Below, in pieces: positions 46,011 to 55,486 of a stretch of 64,000 nucleotides of DNA. The notes under the pieces are model-generated. The model worked only from the letters and a program-made list of their open reading frames with translations, had not been told where the DNA came from and did no database searches. The position numbers and the translations under genes were made by a program. The stretch is from positions 124,001 to 188,000 of the forward strand of contig NZ_ANOK01000003.1 in assembly GCF_000331575.1 (NCBI RefSeq), given 5' to 3'. The stretch's first letter is position 1. Every line of letters begins with the position of its first letter. The DNA comes from Calidifontibacillus oryziterrae (lineage in GTDB: Bacteria; Bacillota; Bacilli; Bacillales; Bacillaceae_J).

Positions 46011-46952
46011 ATGAGCAACACAAGAATTGTAAATGGAACAGCAAGACAAATCCTAGATACTACAACTCACGCAAAAAAGAAGATTCATTCAACCTCTTTA
46101 TGGGACGATTTAATGGCACTTATAAAGATAGGTATCGTTAATTCTAATTTAATTACCACTTTTACAGGTGTATGGCTTGCCCTATATTTTACGAATCAAG
46201 GATTTATTGAAAATATTGATAAAGTGTTACTTGGAACTTTTGGTACTGCTTTTGTTATGGCAGGTGGATGTGTGCTAAATAATTATATAGATCGCGATAT
46301 TGATCACATTATGGAGCGCACTAAAACTAGGCCGACTGTAACTGGAACAATAAGTTTGCCAAAGGTTTTAGCATTTGGATCCATACTATCGCTAGTTGGT
46401 TTACTGTTATTATTGTCAGCATCGCTAACAGCAGCTATTGTTGGCGGGATTGGTTTATTTGCATACGTATATCTTTATACGATTTGGTCAAAACGAAGAT
46501 ATGCAAGTAATACGGTCATTGGGAGTATTTCTGGAGCAGCTCCACCTCTAATTGGATGGGCAGCAATAGATCCTGATTTACATATTGCTGCATGGGCTCT
46601 ATTTCTAATAATGTTTATGTGGCAACCACCACACTTTTATGCTTTAGCGATGAAAAAATGCGAGGAGTATCGTAAAGCAGGAATTCCTATGCTACCTGTT
46701 GTTCGCGGCTTTGAAACTACGAAAAAGCATACTGTAGCATTTGTAGCATGTTTAATCCCATTACCATTTTTACTTTTACAACTTGGATCAGTGTTTTTGA
46801 CGGTATCCTTACTTCTTAGTATTGGATGGTTAATAGTGGGGGTTTATGGCTTTTTTATGAAAGACGACTTAAAATGGGCAAATTGGATGTTTGTTTATTC
46901 ATTGAATTATTTAACAATTATATTTGTTTTGATGATCATAGTTACAATTTAA
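46011..46952 (+). CDS. ctaB: Heme O synthase (protoheme farnesyltransferase) CtaB
   Basis: A 313-residue UbiA-family prenyltransferase with nine helices. The first Asp-rich motif NNYIDRDID near 86-94 and the second near YKAGIPMLPV-x-RG are present. It adds farnesyl to heme B, giving heme O for CtaA. AAGGAGG before ATG. Terminator follows. Confidence 0.94.
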   Translation: MSNTRIVNGTARQILDTTTHAKKKIHSTSLWDDLMALIKIGIVNSNLITTFTGVWLALYFTNQGFIENIDKVLLGTFGTAFVMAGGCVLNNYIDRDIDHIMERTKTRPTVTGTISLPKVLAFGSILSLVGLLLLLSASLTAAIVGGIGLFAYVYLYTIWSKRRYASNTVIGSISGAAPPLIGWAAIDPDLHIAAWALFLIMFMWQPPHFYALAMKKCEEYRKAGIPMLPVVRGFETTKKHTVAFVACLIPLPFLLLQLGSVFLTVSLLLSIGWLIVGVYGFFMKDDLKWANWMFVYSLNYLTIIFVLMIIVTI

Positions 46953-46959
46953 AAAATAT

Positions 46960-46995
46960 AGGCTAGTGAAGTTTTCATGCACTAGCTATTTTTCG
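46960..46995 (+). terminator. Terminator of ctaB
   Basis: Stem GGCTAGTG (46961-46968) with CACTAGCT (46980-46987), then ATTTTT. Confidence 0.8.
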
Positions 46996-47076
46996 ACAAC
47001 ATTTTTCTACATAATATACTAAAAACTATAAATAACGTAAACACATTATTAAACATCGTTTCTGGTAATTGTTATT

Positions 47077-47116
47077 AAATAACCCTTCATTAGTCATACT
47101 TATGAAGAGTTATTTA
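47077..47116 (+). promoter_or_regulatory. Hairpin in the ctaC leader
   Basis: A 14-bp stem with one mismatch, AAATAACCCTTCAT (47077-47090) with ATGAAGAGTTATTT (47102-47115), loop of 11 nt. It ends 43 nt before the ctaC start and is not followed by a T-run. Confidence 0.5.
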
Positions 47117-47158
47117 AAATATTAAGTTTTAAAAAAAGGAAAGTGGGGTTGGGATGAA

Positions 47159-48202
47159 ATGTCTCATGGAAAGTTCAAATGGCGTTTAACTGCAATTATT
47201 GCAATGATAGCGCTCGTACTAGGGGGTTGTAGTGGAGAACCATTTTTGTCAACGCTTACACCACAGGGTGAAAATGCTGAAGTACTTTTTGACCTAATGA
47301 TGTTAGCTACTGGCATTATGACTCTAGTAACTCTTGTAGTAATCATTATTTTTATTTATGTTTCACTTAAGTTCCGTAGAACGAAGGAAAGGGAAAATTT
47401 AATTCCTAAGCAGGTTGAAGGAAGCCATAAGCTAGAGATTATTTGGACTGTGATTCCTATCATCTTATTACTGGTTTTAGCAGTTCCAACAGTGGCTGCA
47501 ACAATTAACTTAAGTGCAGATAAGGATTCAATTCCGGAGAATGCGCTTCAAGTAAATGTAACTGGTAAGCTATACTGGTGGGAGTTTGAATATCCATCAG
47601 AGGAAATTATAACTTCTCAGGATTTAGTTATTCCTGCTGGTGAAAGGGTTTACTTAAAACTAAAAGCTGGTGATGTCAAACATTCATTTTGGGTACCAGC
47701 AATAGCTGGGAAAATGGATACAAATACTGACAATGATAATTATATGTGGATCCATGCTTATGAACCAGGGATGTTCTACGGCAAATGTGCTGAACTATGT
47801 GGACCTTCACATGCATTAATGGATTTCAAGGTAAGGGTATTATCTAAAGGGGATTATGAAAAGTGGGTTGCTAATATGAAACAACCTACAGAAGTACCGA
47901 CAGATAATGTTGCACAAACTGGGCAGGAAATATTTGCGAAAAGCTGTGCTGGTTGTCATGCGGTGGAGTCAAACGATCCTAGACCTGCAGCTGGAAGACT
48001 TGCGCCAAACCTATCAAATTTTGCTGATCGTGAGCGTGTAGCAGGGATCAAAGAGATGACGCCTGAAAATATTAACGCGTGGCTCGCTGATCCTGAAACG
48101 ATAAAGCCGGGGAATAAAATGACGAATACTTATAATTTGAATCCTGAAGAAATCGAAGCAGTTACACAATATTTGCTAACGCTTTCAAAGGAAAATAAAT
48201 AG
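47159..48202 (+). CDS. ctaC: Cytochrome caa3 oxidase subunit II with fused cytochrome c (CtaC)
   Basis: A 347-residue lipoprotein (lipobox LGGC near residue 24), two membrane helices, the CuA domain with CAELCGPSHALM near 208-219, and a C-terminal cytochrome c domain with CAGCH near 263-267 and a Met ligand in KMTNTYN. It takes electrons from cytochrome c and passes them to subunit I outside the membrane. First gene of ctaCDEF. Confidence 0.95.
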   Translation: MSHGKFKWRLTAIIAMIALVLGGCSGEPFLSTLTPQGENAEVLFDLMMLATGIMTLVTLVVIIIFIYVSLKFRRTKERENLIPKQVEGSHKLEIIWTVIPIILLLVLAVPTVAATINLSADKDSIPENALQVNVTGKLYWWEFEYPSEEIITSQDLVIPAGERVYLKLKAGDVKHSFWVPAIAGKMDTNTDNDNYMWIHAYEPGMFYGKCAELCGPSHALMDFKVRVLSKGDYEKWVANMKQPTEVPTDNVAQTGQEIFAKSCAGCHAVESNDPRPAAGRLAPNLSNFADRERVAGIKEMTPENINAWLADPETIKPGNKMTNTYNLNPEEIEAVTQYLLTLSKENK

Positions 48203-48223
48203 GGGTGTAGGGAGGTTCGAAAA

Positions 48224-50092
48224 TTGAGCACATTGGTACAAAAAAGGGGTGTTGGTGCAATTATTTGGGACTACTTAACAACAGTAGACCATAAAAAAAT
48301 TGCCCACTTGTATCTTTTTGCCGGATTATTACATTTTGTGATTGGCGGTTTGGAAGCATTGTTGATGAGAATTCAATTAATGTTTCCTGAAAATGACTTT
48401 TTAGTAGGAAATGCTTTTAATGAGGTTTTAACAGCTCATGGTACTTCAATGTTATTTTTTGTTGCAATGCCATTGCTGTTTGCCTTGGCTAATGCGGTTG
48501 TACCAATTCAAATTGGTGCGCGCGATGTTGCCTTTCCATTTTTGAATTCACTTGGATTTTGGTTATTTTTCTGGGGAGCTTTATTTTTTAACCTTGGTTG
48601 GTTTTTAGGTGGAATGCCAGCAGCAGGTTGGACGAATTATGCATCACTTGCAATGGCTGATCCAACACATGGTGTTGATTTTTATCTTATTGGGTTACAG
48701 ATTGCAGGATTTGGGACATTAATATCTGGTATTAACTTTATAGCAACCGTTATTACAATGCGTGCACCTGGTATGACATTTATGCGGATGCCGATGTTCA
48801 CTTGGACAATTTTTGTTTCATCATCATTAATATTATTTGCATTTCCACCATTAACAGTTGGGATTTTCTTAATGACATTTGATCGACTTTTCGGTGCGAA
48901 CTTCTTTAATGTGGCACTTGGTGGAAATACAATACTTTGGGAGCATTTATTCTGGATATTTGGACACCCAGAAGTATATATTTTAGTATTACCTGCTTTT
49001 GGGATTTTCTCTGATGTCATTTCAACATTTTCGCGGAAACGTGTATTCGGTTATACATCAATGGTGTTTGCGACAGTATTAATTGGTTTTATCGGATTTA
49101 TGGTGTGGGCACACCATATGTTTACAACAGGTCTTGGTGCAGCTGCTAACTCCATCTTTGCAGTTATGACAATGGCAGTAGGTGTACCTACAGGAATTAA
49201 AGTATTTAACTGGCTATTTACAATGTGGGGCGGAAACATTCGCTATACAACACCAATGCTGTATGCAACCTGGTTCGTACCAACGTTCGTAATGGGTGGG
49301 GTAACGGGTGTTATGCTAGCATCATCTGCTGCTGATTACCAGTTCCATGATACGTACTTTGTTGTTGCTCATTTCCACTATATTATTGTTGGTGGGATAG
49401 TGTTAGGCATTTTCGCTGGTATTCATTATTGGTGGCCAAAAATGTTTGGGAAAATGATGAACGATACGTTAGGAAAAATTACGTTCTGGATTTGGTATAT
49501 CGGCTTCCACTTAACATTCTTTATTCAACATTTCTTAGGTCTTTGGGGAATGCCGCGCCGCGTATTTACATATTTGCCAAATCAAGGCTGGGACACGGCA
49601 AACTTTGTAAGTTCAGTTGGAGCGATTTTAATGGCAGTTGCTGTTGTATTATTAGTCGTTAACATGATAATGTCTATCTTTAATAAAGAGGCGGTTGGTG
49701 CAGATCCATGGGGTGATGGCCGCACGTTAGAATGGGCTGTTGCATCTCCACCAGTTGAGTATAATTTCAAACAAATTCCGTTAGTTCGCGGCTTAGATGC
49801 TCTATGGGTTGAAAAAATGGCTGGCAATAAGGAATTGACACCGGCAGAACCGTTAGGTGATATTCATATGCCAAACGGCTCATTTATTCCATTTGTCATT
49901 TCAGTAGGTCTATTTATTGCCGGATTTGGCTTTATGTACCATGACCTTGGCACGAACAAGACAGCTCTAATGGTAGCGATTTTAGGTATGGTCATAACGT
50001 TTGGGGCAATGCTCGTTCGTTCTATTAAAGACGATCACGGTTATCACATTCATAAGGAAGACCTTGAACGTGAAGGGGGGATAAGTGCATAA
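48224..50092 (+). CDS. ctaD: Cytochrome caa3 oxidase subunit I (CtaD)
   Basis: A 622-residue heme-copper oxidase subunit with 14 helices. Key residues: HGTSM near 67 (heme a His), WIFGHPEVYILVLPAFG near 243 (CuB His-Tyr pair), VWAHHMFTTG near 290 (two CuB His), and VAHFHYIIVGG near 383 (heme a3 and a His). It reduces O2 and pumps protons. TTG start with GGAGG; ctaE overlaps its stop by one base (TAATG). Confidence 0.96.
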   Translation: MSTLVQKRGVGAIIWDYLTTVDHKKIAHLYLFAGLLHFVIGGLEALLMRIQLMFPENDFLVGNAFNEVLTAHGTSMLFFVAMPLLFALANAVVPIQIGARDVAFPFLNSLGFWLFFWGALFFNLGWFLGGMPAAGWTNYASLAMADPTHGVDFYLIGLQIAGFGTLISGINFIATVITMRAPGMTFMRMPMFTWTIFVSSSLILFAFPPLTVGIFLMTFDRLFGANFFNVALGGNTILWEHLFWIFGHPEVYILVLPAFGIFSDVISTFSRKRVFGYTSMVFATVLIGFIGFMVWAHHMFTTGLGAAANSIFAVMTMAVGVPTGIKVFNWLFTMWGGNIRYTTPMLYATWFVPTFVMGGVTGVMLASSAADYQFHDTYFVVAHFHYIIVGGIVLGIFAGIHYWWPKMFGKMMNDTLGKITFWIWYIGFHLTFFIQHFLGLWGMPRRVFTYLPNQGWDTANFVSSVGAILMAVAVVLLVVNMIMSIFNKEAVGADPWGDGRTLEWAVASPPVEYNFKQIPLVRGLDALWVEKMAGNKELTPAEPLGDIHMPNGSFIPFVISVGLFIAGFGFMYHDLGTNKTALMVAILGMVITFGAMLVRSIKDDHGYHIHKEDLEREGGISA

Positions 50093-50709
50093 TGGCTGAG
50101 CATGTATTAACTAAAGATAATTTTCCAGCAGAACCTGAAAAGGCGACGATGGAAGGGAAAAATAAATTTATAGGCTTTTGGTTGTTTCTTGGTGGCGAAA
50201 CTGTTATGTTTGCTTCCTTATTTGGTACATTTTTAGCTTTACGTCATTCGACGATGAATGGGCCTACTGGTGAGGAACTTTTCTCACTGCCATTGGTTTT
50301 TATAGCAACCATGCTTCTACTTTTTAGTAGTTTGACAAGTGTTTATGCGATGTATCATATGAAAAACTTTGAGTATCGCAAGATGCTTGCCTGGATGTGG
50401 GTAACAGTACTGCTTGGGCTTGGATTCCTTTTACTAGAGATTTATGAGTTTAATCATTATGTTCATGAAGGATTGAGGTATACAACAAATGCATTTTCTT
50501 CTGCCTTCTATACTCTAGTTGGTTTTCATGGAGCACACGTCGTTTTCGGGCTTTGTTGGATTACAGCTTTATTAGTTCGCAACTCACGCCGTGAATTAAG
50601 TCTTTACACTGCTCCAAAGTTTTATGTAGCAAGCCTGTATTGGCATTTCATAGATGTTGTCTGGATTTTCATCTTTACGGCCGTATACTTAATGGGAAAG
50701 GTGGGTTAA
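50092..50709 (+). CDS. ctaE: Cytochrome caa3 oxidase subunit III (CtaE)
   Basis: A 205-residue membrane protein, five helices, with FLGGETVMFASLFGTF near 31 and GFHGAHVVFGL near 143, typical of bacterial subunit III. Its ATG overlaps the ctaD stop, so translation is coupled. Confidence 0.94.
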   Translation: MAEHVLTKDNFPAEPEKATMEGKNKFIGFWLFLGGETVMFASLFGTFLALRHSTMNGPTGEELFSLPLVFIATMLLLFSSLTSVYAMYHMKNFEYRKMLAWMWVTVLLGLGFLLLEIYEFNHYVHEGLRYTTNAFSSAFYTLVGFHGAHVVFGLCWITALLVRNSRRELSLYTAPKFYVASLYWHFIDVVWIFIFTAVYLMGKVG

Positions 50710-50712
50710 TAA

Positions 50713-51048
50713 ATGACAATGAATTCTAATTCATCAACTCAAATCGATCATTTTGAGTTTCGCAAACAAAAGAATAAGGAGGAGATGAATCAACAGATAA
50801 TTGTATTTTCATTAACACTTTTCCTTACGATAATGGCATTTGCTGCAATTGCCTTTACGGATATTATTACAGTTTGGTTTGCTGTACCGTTTATTGTCAT
50901 TCTTGCAGTTTTGCAAGCTATATATCAATTATTTTACTTTATGCATATGAATCATAAAGGTCATGAAGCTCCGATTATATTCATATTTTCAGGTATATTA
51001 GTAGCAATTGTTACGGTCGTTGCTTTAATGACTATTGTCTGGATTTAA
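50713..51048 (+). CDS. ctaF: Cytochrome caa3 oxidase subunit IV (CtaF)
   Basis: A 111-residue membrane protein with three helices and the LFYFMHMNHKGHEAP pattern near 75-90, typical of the bacterial subunit IV. It starts 3 nt after ctaE. A strong terminator follows, so ctaG has its own unit. Confidence 0.92.
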   Translation: MTMNSNSSTQIDHFEFRKQKNKEEMNQQIIVFSLTLFLTIMAFAAIAFTDIITVWFAVPFIVILAVLQAIYQLFYFMHMNHKGHEAPIIFIFSGILVAIVTVVALMTIVWI

Positions 51049-51068
51049 CTTTTGGTTGTTTATCATGT

Positions 51069-51097
51069 AAGGACCCGATTAAACGGGTCCTTCTTTT
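51069..51097 (+). terminator. Terminator of ctaCDEF
   Basis: Nine-bp stem AAGGACCCG (51069-51077) with CGGGTCCTT (51084-51092), then CTTTT. Confidence 0.88.
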
Positions 51098-51146
51098 AAA
51101 ATCCCCATTCGCTTACAAATTGATGCATTATCGCGAGGTGAGAAGC

Positions 51147-52049
51147 ATGCTAGAAAAATTATCAGTATTCGGGGTAAGGGCAATGTGGAGCCCAATATTC
51201 TTATTAATAATTGTTTTAATTGGTTTATTTTATATATGGGTAGTTAACAATCGAAAATCAAGGAAATTACAACCTGTATCAAGTAAACAACAACTTTTAT
51301 TTATTTCTGCTTTGCTTATTCTTTATATTATTAAAGGAAGTCCTTTAGATTTATTAGGGCATTTAAACTTTAGCGTTCATATGTTTCAGATGTCTATTTT
51401 GTACTTAGTTGTTCCGCCGTTACTCCTAATGGGGTTTCCGACAAGAATGTTTGAATACGCTTTAGATAATAAAGTAATAGAAAAAGTGATTGTTATTGTT
51501 ACGAAACCATTATTTTCTGTTGTTTTATTTAATGGATTATTTTCCTTTTATCATTTTCCATTTATTTTTGACCAAGTAAAAACAAACCCGTTTCTTCACG
51601 CCGTTGTTACAGTTGTGTTGTTTATTAGTGCAATGATCATGTGGTGGCCAATATTAACTCCAATTAAGAAATATTCAACTCTAGGAGGATTGCAAAAATT
51701 GGCCTATATTTTTGCAATGGGGGTCTTACTTACACCAGCATGTGCCTTAATTATATTTGCAGAACAACCCCTTTTTAAAACATATACTGATCCAATGGTT
51801 TGGGCTAAAGCATTGGAATTATGTGTCCCAAACGGGATGTTGTCAGCAATTGACTTATCAAGTCCCCAATTATTTTCATGGTTACCAGCAAAGGATGACC
51901 AGCGGCTAGGTGGGGTACTAATGAAAATTATTCAAGAGCTTGTATATGGTATTGCGCTTGGCTATGTATTTTTTCAATGGGTTAAGTCTGAAAAGGAAAG
52001 AGACCAACAAGAAAGCTTGTCAGTAGTTACTCCTTATTTGTTGAAATAA
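51147..52049 (+). CDS. ctaG: Cytochrome c oxidase assembly factor CtaG (caa3 type)
   Basis: A 300-residue, seven-helix protein: RAMWSPIFLL near 12, FSVHMFQMSILYLVVPPLLLMG near 83 and SFYHFPFIFDQ near 130. It is the Bacillus caa3-type CtaG needed for active oxidase, unlike the Cox11 type. ATG 51147 is chosen because GAGGTGAG (51135-51142) lies just upstream; an earlier ATG at 51120 has no SD. It follows ctaF by 98 nt behind a terminator. Confidence 0.92.
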   Translation: MLEKLSVFGVRAMWSPIFLLIIVLIGLFYIWVVNNRKSRKLQPVSSKQQLLFISALLILYIIKGSPLDLLGHLNFSVHMFQMSILYLVVPPLLLMGFPTRMFEYALDNKVIEKVIVIVTKPLFSVVLFNGLFSFYHFPFIFDQVKTNPFLHAVVTVVLFISAMIMWWPILTPIKKYSTLGGLQKLAYIFAMGVLLTPACALIIFAEQPLFKTYTDPMVWAKALELCVPNGMLSAIDLSSPQLFSWLPAKDDQRLGGVLMKIIQELVYGIALGYVFFQWVKSEKERDQQESLSVVTPYLLK

Positions 52050-52063
52050 AGGAGCTAGAAAGA

Positions 52064-52582
52064 TTGACGACAATTAACACAAAAAGATTACAAATTAAAG
52101 CTTGCACGCTTGAAATAGCTCAGGCTTTAGTTTTTGGTTCTAAAATAACAGATTCGCTAGATCAAATTATCATTCCAGACCATTGGCCGACTGATGAGAT
52201 TAAAAGCATCCTACCTTTCTATATAGAAAGGCTAGAAAATGTTCATTATAAACCTAGATGGAGTTTTTGGCTAATCATCCATAATAATGATCGCCGTTTA
52301 ATTGGAAGTGTACTATTTAAAGAGAATGGTCATGAAAGCGGTATTGTTGAATTAGGATATGAAATTGTGGATGCTTATCAAAAGCAGGGTTTTGGGTACG
52401 AAGCTATTCAAGCCCTTGTAAGCTGGGTGTTTGCAACTGGAAGAGTAAATGTAATTTTTGCAGAATGTGATCAAGAAAATGTAGGTTCGATTCGTTTATT
52501 AGAAAAATTAGGTATGCGTTGTACTGAATTGAATCCGCCTTTCATAAGATGGGAACTATCAAAAACGAAAAAAGGGTGTTGA
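52064..52582 (+). CDS. GNAT-family N-acetyltransferase (RimJ-like)
   Basis: A 172-residue acetyltransferase. The start TINTKRLQIKACT, VELGYEIVDAYQKQGFGYEAIQAL near 107-130 (acetyl-CoA loop Q/R-x-x-G-x-G/A) and ENVGSIRLLEKLGMRC near 140-155 are typical of RimJ/RimL-type GNATs. Substrate not known: a protein N-terminus or small amine. TTG start behind AAAGGAG. It follows ctaG by 14 nt, so possibly one transcript. Confidence 0.82.
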   Translation: MTTINTKRLQIKACTLEIAQALVFGSKITDSLDQIIIPDHWPTDEIKSILPFYIERLENVHYKPRWSFWLIIHNNDRRLIGSVLFKENGHESGIVELGYEIVDAYQKQGFGYEAIQALVSWVFATGRVNVIFAECDQENVGSIRLLEKLGMRCTELNPPFIRWELSKTKKGC

Positions 52583-52592
52583 TACACCCTTT
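52569..52592. terminator. Bidirectional terminator
   Basis: AAAGGGTGT with ACACCCTTT around TTGAT; it contains the stop of the acetyltransferase gene and abuts the stop of the convergent transporter gene. Confidence 0.7.
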
Positions 52593-53649
52593 AAATTTTA
52601 AAATTAATTTTTATAATTCCAGCTTCCCGTGCTGAAGTAAATGCTATATAAATTAGTGGGCCAATGATAAATCCTAATATTCCAAACAACTTTAATCCTA
52701 GGTACATGGCTACCAATGTTGCTAATGGGGAAATACCCATTTGCTGGCCCATTACTTTTGGTTCCACCGTTCTTCGAATAACGAGTAGAATTGCCCCCAA
52801 AATGGCAATTTGTGTGCCGAGTACAATATTACCCGTTAATAAAAGATACAATGACCATGGCAGCATAATAATGATAGAACCGATTATTGGTATCACGTCG
52901 ATAATCCAAATAACAAAGGCCATTGTAAGTGCTACCTCAGGAAGAATAATCAGTAGACCGATTAGTGCAACAATGAATATGATTATGCTAACTAACAGTT
53001 GGCCCTTACAAAAACCTAAAATCACATAGGATAGTCGTGATGTCATAAATGTAACACGATCGGCTGTCTTAGGCGTAAAATGATTATAAATTCTTGTTTT
53101 TAGGTTTGGAAGCTCCAGCATAATTAAAAATAATGCGATTAAATAGACAAGGATGCTTACTAAATAATTAGGTATATTTTTGATTGTTTTTGTAATATTA
53201 TCAAAACTTACTATTTCAGTAAACGCGACTTTTGTTTTAAGTAAAAACTCCTCGACCTGGTTGCTAAGCTCCTTCACAACTTCAGCCGGTAAATCCTCTG
53301 AGGCAGCCATTAATTGTTTCTCGGCTTTAAACCATACTTTGTTTATTTCATTTATATAAGCAGGAGTATTTTCAGCAAATTCGATTGCTTCAGTGTAAAC
53401 CTTCGTAACAATAAAATAATTAGTTAATCCTAATAAAAATATAAATACAAGAAATACCATTAAAACGGATAATTTTCTCCGTCCTTTTAACTTTTTTTCA
53501 AGAAATTTAACAAAAGGTTCTAAAAATAGGGCGGTGATCATTGCAACTACTAATGGTATAGATAAAGGTAATATCCAAATAGCAAGAAGTAAGATAATGA
53601 AACATATGATTGTTATGATGAAAAGCTTTTTTGTTTTGTCAGTTAACAA
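52591..53649 (-). CDS. AI-2E-family transporter (YtvI-like)
   Basis: A 352-residue membrane protein with about seven or eight helices; the C-terminal half has the AI-2E-type PIIGSIIIMLPWSLYLL near 255, and EPKVMGQQMGISPLATLVAMYLG split in two near 305-325. Some relatives move Na+/H+ or AI-2, and B. subtilis YtvI is a sporulation membrane protein; which applies is open. TTG start with an AAAGGAAG SD. Confidence 0.78.
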   Translation of the reverse strand: MLTDKTKKLFIITIICFIILLLAIWILPLSIPLVVAMITALFLEPFVKFLEKKLKGRRKLSVLMVFLVFIFLLGLTNYFIVTKVYTEAIEFAENTPAYINEINKVWFKAEKQLMAASEDLPAEVVKELSNQVEEFLLKTKVAFTEIVSFDNITKTIKNIPNYLVSILVYLIALFLIMLELPNLKTRIYNHFTPKTADRVTFMTSRLSYVILGFCKGQLLVSIIIFIVALIGLLIILPEVALTMAFVIWIIDVIPIIGSIIIMLPWSLYLLLTGNIVLGTQIAILGAILLVIRRTVEPKVMGQQMGISPLATLVAMYLGLKLFGILGFIIGPLIYIAFTSAREAGIIKINFKI

Positions 53650-53844
53650 TACGGGACTTCCTTTCTAAGTATATACTTAATTTCATTATAGAATGGAATT
53701 TTGTTTATGAATAGTGAATTAAGTATAGATAGTAAAATATTTTATCATTTAAATTATTCAGTTATGTTAATTTCATTGCGGTTATATTGTTGAACTTGTA
53801 AACTTTCCGCACCTTACAAAATTCTGTTGATTGGGGGATGTACA

Positions 53845-54219
53845 ATGATAAAAAAAATGCTGGAAAAGGGCTCAATTAGTATATCGGAAGATGTTTTTTC
53901 AATAATTGCAGCAATTGTAATTGATGACATGGACGAAATTGCTACTACGGTATCCAACATAAAGGATGACTTTATCAGAGTGGTGAATAGAAAAGGAAAT
54001 CAAAAAGGCATCATCGTTGATAATAATGAAGAGGAAGTATCGATAGATGTAAGAATATCTGTATATTTAGGAACAAATATTTGTGAGCTATGCAAGGGAC
54101 TGCAACAAAAAATTTCCGAAGAGATTGAAGTTATGACCGGAATAAAGGTTGCAAATGTAAATGTATATGTTGATTCAGTGAAGGTTAAGGAGAAGGGGAT
54201 TATCCAAAATATCGGATAG
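53845..54219 (+). CDS. Asp23/Gls24-family protein
   Basis: A 124-residue protein of the Asp23/Gls24 group: GSISISEDVFSIIAAIVIDD near 9-28, VSIDVRISVYLGTNICEL near 70, and VNVYVDSVKVKEKG near the end. Asp23-type proteins attach to the membrane or act in envelope stress; the exact role here is not known. ATG 53845 with GGGGGATG SD. A hairpin terminator follows. Confidence 0.78.
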   Translation: MIKKMLEKGSISISEDVFSIIAAIVIDDMDEIATTVSNIKDDFIRVVNRKGNQKGIIVDNNEEEVSIDVRISVYLGTNICELCKGLQQKISEEIEVMTGIKVANVNVYVDSVKVKEKGIIQNIG

Positions 54220-54233
54220 TCCCCTTCGTTTAG
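54192..54233. terminator. Bidirectional terminator
   Basis: GAAGGGGA (54192-54199) with TCCCCTTC (54220-54227), inner TATCC/GGATA pairing. It lies between two convergent genes. Confidence 0.8.
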
Positions 54234-54242
54234 TAATGATCA

Positions 54243-54596
54243 TTATGATAATTGTTGACTTACTTTTTCAAGAATTGCTTTTGCTTTTTCGACTACGCTA
54301 CTTGGGAAATCTTCGCCTTCCCCATATTCAACACCATGTGGGTAGTAATGTTTTCCTAAAAGCGGTGTTAAGAGCTTGATTTTTGCATGTTTAGAATCAA
54401 CATTACCTTCGACCGCATAGCCTTGAACTCGTAAATAAAATACTTCTTTTGTATCTAAAAGTTCAAATTTCTTGTCAAAGGAAACACGTTCAAAATCCCA
54501 TTGTTCTCTTTTAAGTAATCCAACCTCACCTAAAACCTTTTCTAATACTGAAATATCGACTACTTTATCCTCTATTCCCGTTCCTTCAAATCTCAT
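54243..54596 (-). CDS. ylbA: YugN-like protein (YlbA)
   Basis: A 117-residue soluble protein of the YugN-like family: MRFEGTGIEDKVVDISVLEK at the start, QWDFERVSFDKKFEL, then YYPHGVEYGEGEDFP. The place between ctaG and ylbB and the size fit ylbA of B. subtilis. No function is established. SD GGAGGG before ATG 54596. Confidence 0.75.
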   Translation of the reverse strand: MRFEGTGIEDKVVDISVLEKVLGEVGLLKREQWDFERVSFDKKFELLDTKEVFYLRVQGYAVEGNVDSKHAKIKLLTPLLGKHYYPHGVEYGEGEDFPSSVVEKAKAILEKVSQQLS

Positions 54597-54725
54597 TATG
54601 TATCCCTCCTAAATTTCAAAAACACCCTAACAACTATAATAGTATGAAAGACTTGAAGATGCAATAAAGACTATCGTTTTATTTCAATTCAATGACAAAA
54701 AAAATTTGTTTTTTTATGAGATTTT

Positions 54726-54759
54726 TTAAAGATTTTGGTCAAAATATTAAAGATTTTGG
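54726..54759 (+). promoter_or_regulatory. Direct repeats before the LysM-CAP gene
   Basis: The 13-mer TTAAAGATTTTGG occurs at 54726-54738 and 54747-54759, 21 bp apart (two helical turns). Such spacing suits two protomers of a DNA-binding protein. It lies about 95 nt before the start. Confidence 0.4.
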
Positions 54760-54851
54760 CTCTGTAATATTTGATTGTTGTTTTTCAACAGTGTACTTTA
54801 ACACAGCCAAGATATTTTAAATAATGCTTATGAGTGGAAGGAGGATATTTT

Positions 54852-55469
54852 TTGAGAAAAATTATAGCAACTTTTTTGTTTTTATTGGTCATTGGTACAT
54901 CAAGCCTGATTGGCCAAGCACAAACACAAACCACATATACGGTTCAGCCAGGTGATTCGATGTGGAAAATAGCAGTAAGGTATCAAATCGGATTGACTGA
55001 GATTATTGAAGCAAACCCTCACATAAAAAATCCAGCGTTAATCTATCCTGGGCAAAAGGTAAATATTCCGGTTATTGATGAAATTAAGCGGATAGAACAT
55101 CAAGTTATTCAATTAACTAATCAAGAAAGAGCAAAATATGGATTGCCTGCCTTAACTGCCAATTGGGAATTATCTCGCGTTGCTCGTTTTAAATCAGCTG
55201 ATATGAGAGATCGAAACTATTTTAGCCATACATCTCCAACGTATGGTTCACCTTTTACTATGATGAAAAACTTTGGAATCAGATATTCAGCCGCAGCTGA
55301 AAATATTGCAGCTGGTCAAACAACACCACAAGAAGTTGTAAATGCTTGGATGAAAAGTGCTGGACACCGGCAAAACATTTTAGATTCACGCATGACCCAT
55401 ATAGGTGTTGGTTATGCTAAAGGTGGTTCATATCGCCATTATTGGACACAAATGTTTATTAAAAAATAA
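54852..55469 (+). CDS. Secreted LysM + CAP (SCP-like) protein
   Basis: A 205-residue exported protein. Signal peptide to about residue 24 (GQA), LysM domain (TYTVQPGDSMWKIAVRYQIG to VNIP, about 27-72), and a CAP/SCP-like domain (about 80-205) with LTNQERAKYGLPALTAN, FSHTSP and GHRQNILD, with HxxxE-type residues preserved. This is the SafA/YkwD-like arrangement of spore-coat or wall proteins. TTG 54852 with AAGGAGG 7 nt upstream. It is 17 nt before ylbB. Confidence 0.85.
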   Translation: MRKIIATFLFLLVIGTSSLIGQAQTQTTYTVQPGDSMWKIAVRYQIGLTEIIEANPHIKNPALIYPGQKVNIPVIDEIKRIEHQVIQLTNQERAKYGLPALTANWELSRVARFKSADMRDRNYFSHTSPTYGSPFTMMKNFGIRYSAAAENIAAGQTTPQEVVNAWMKSAGHRQNILDSRMTHIGVGYAKGGSYRHYWTQMFIKK

Positions 55470-55486
55470 TGAATGGAGGGATTTTT

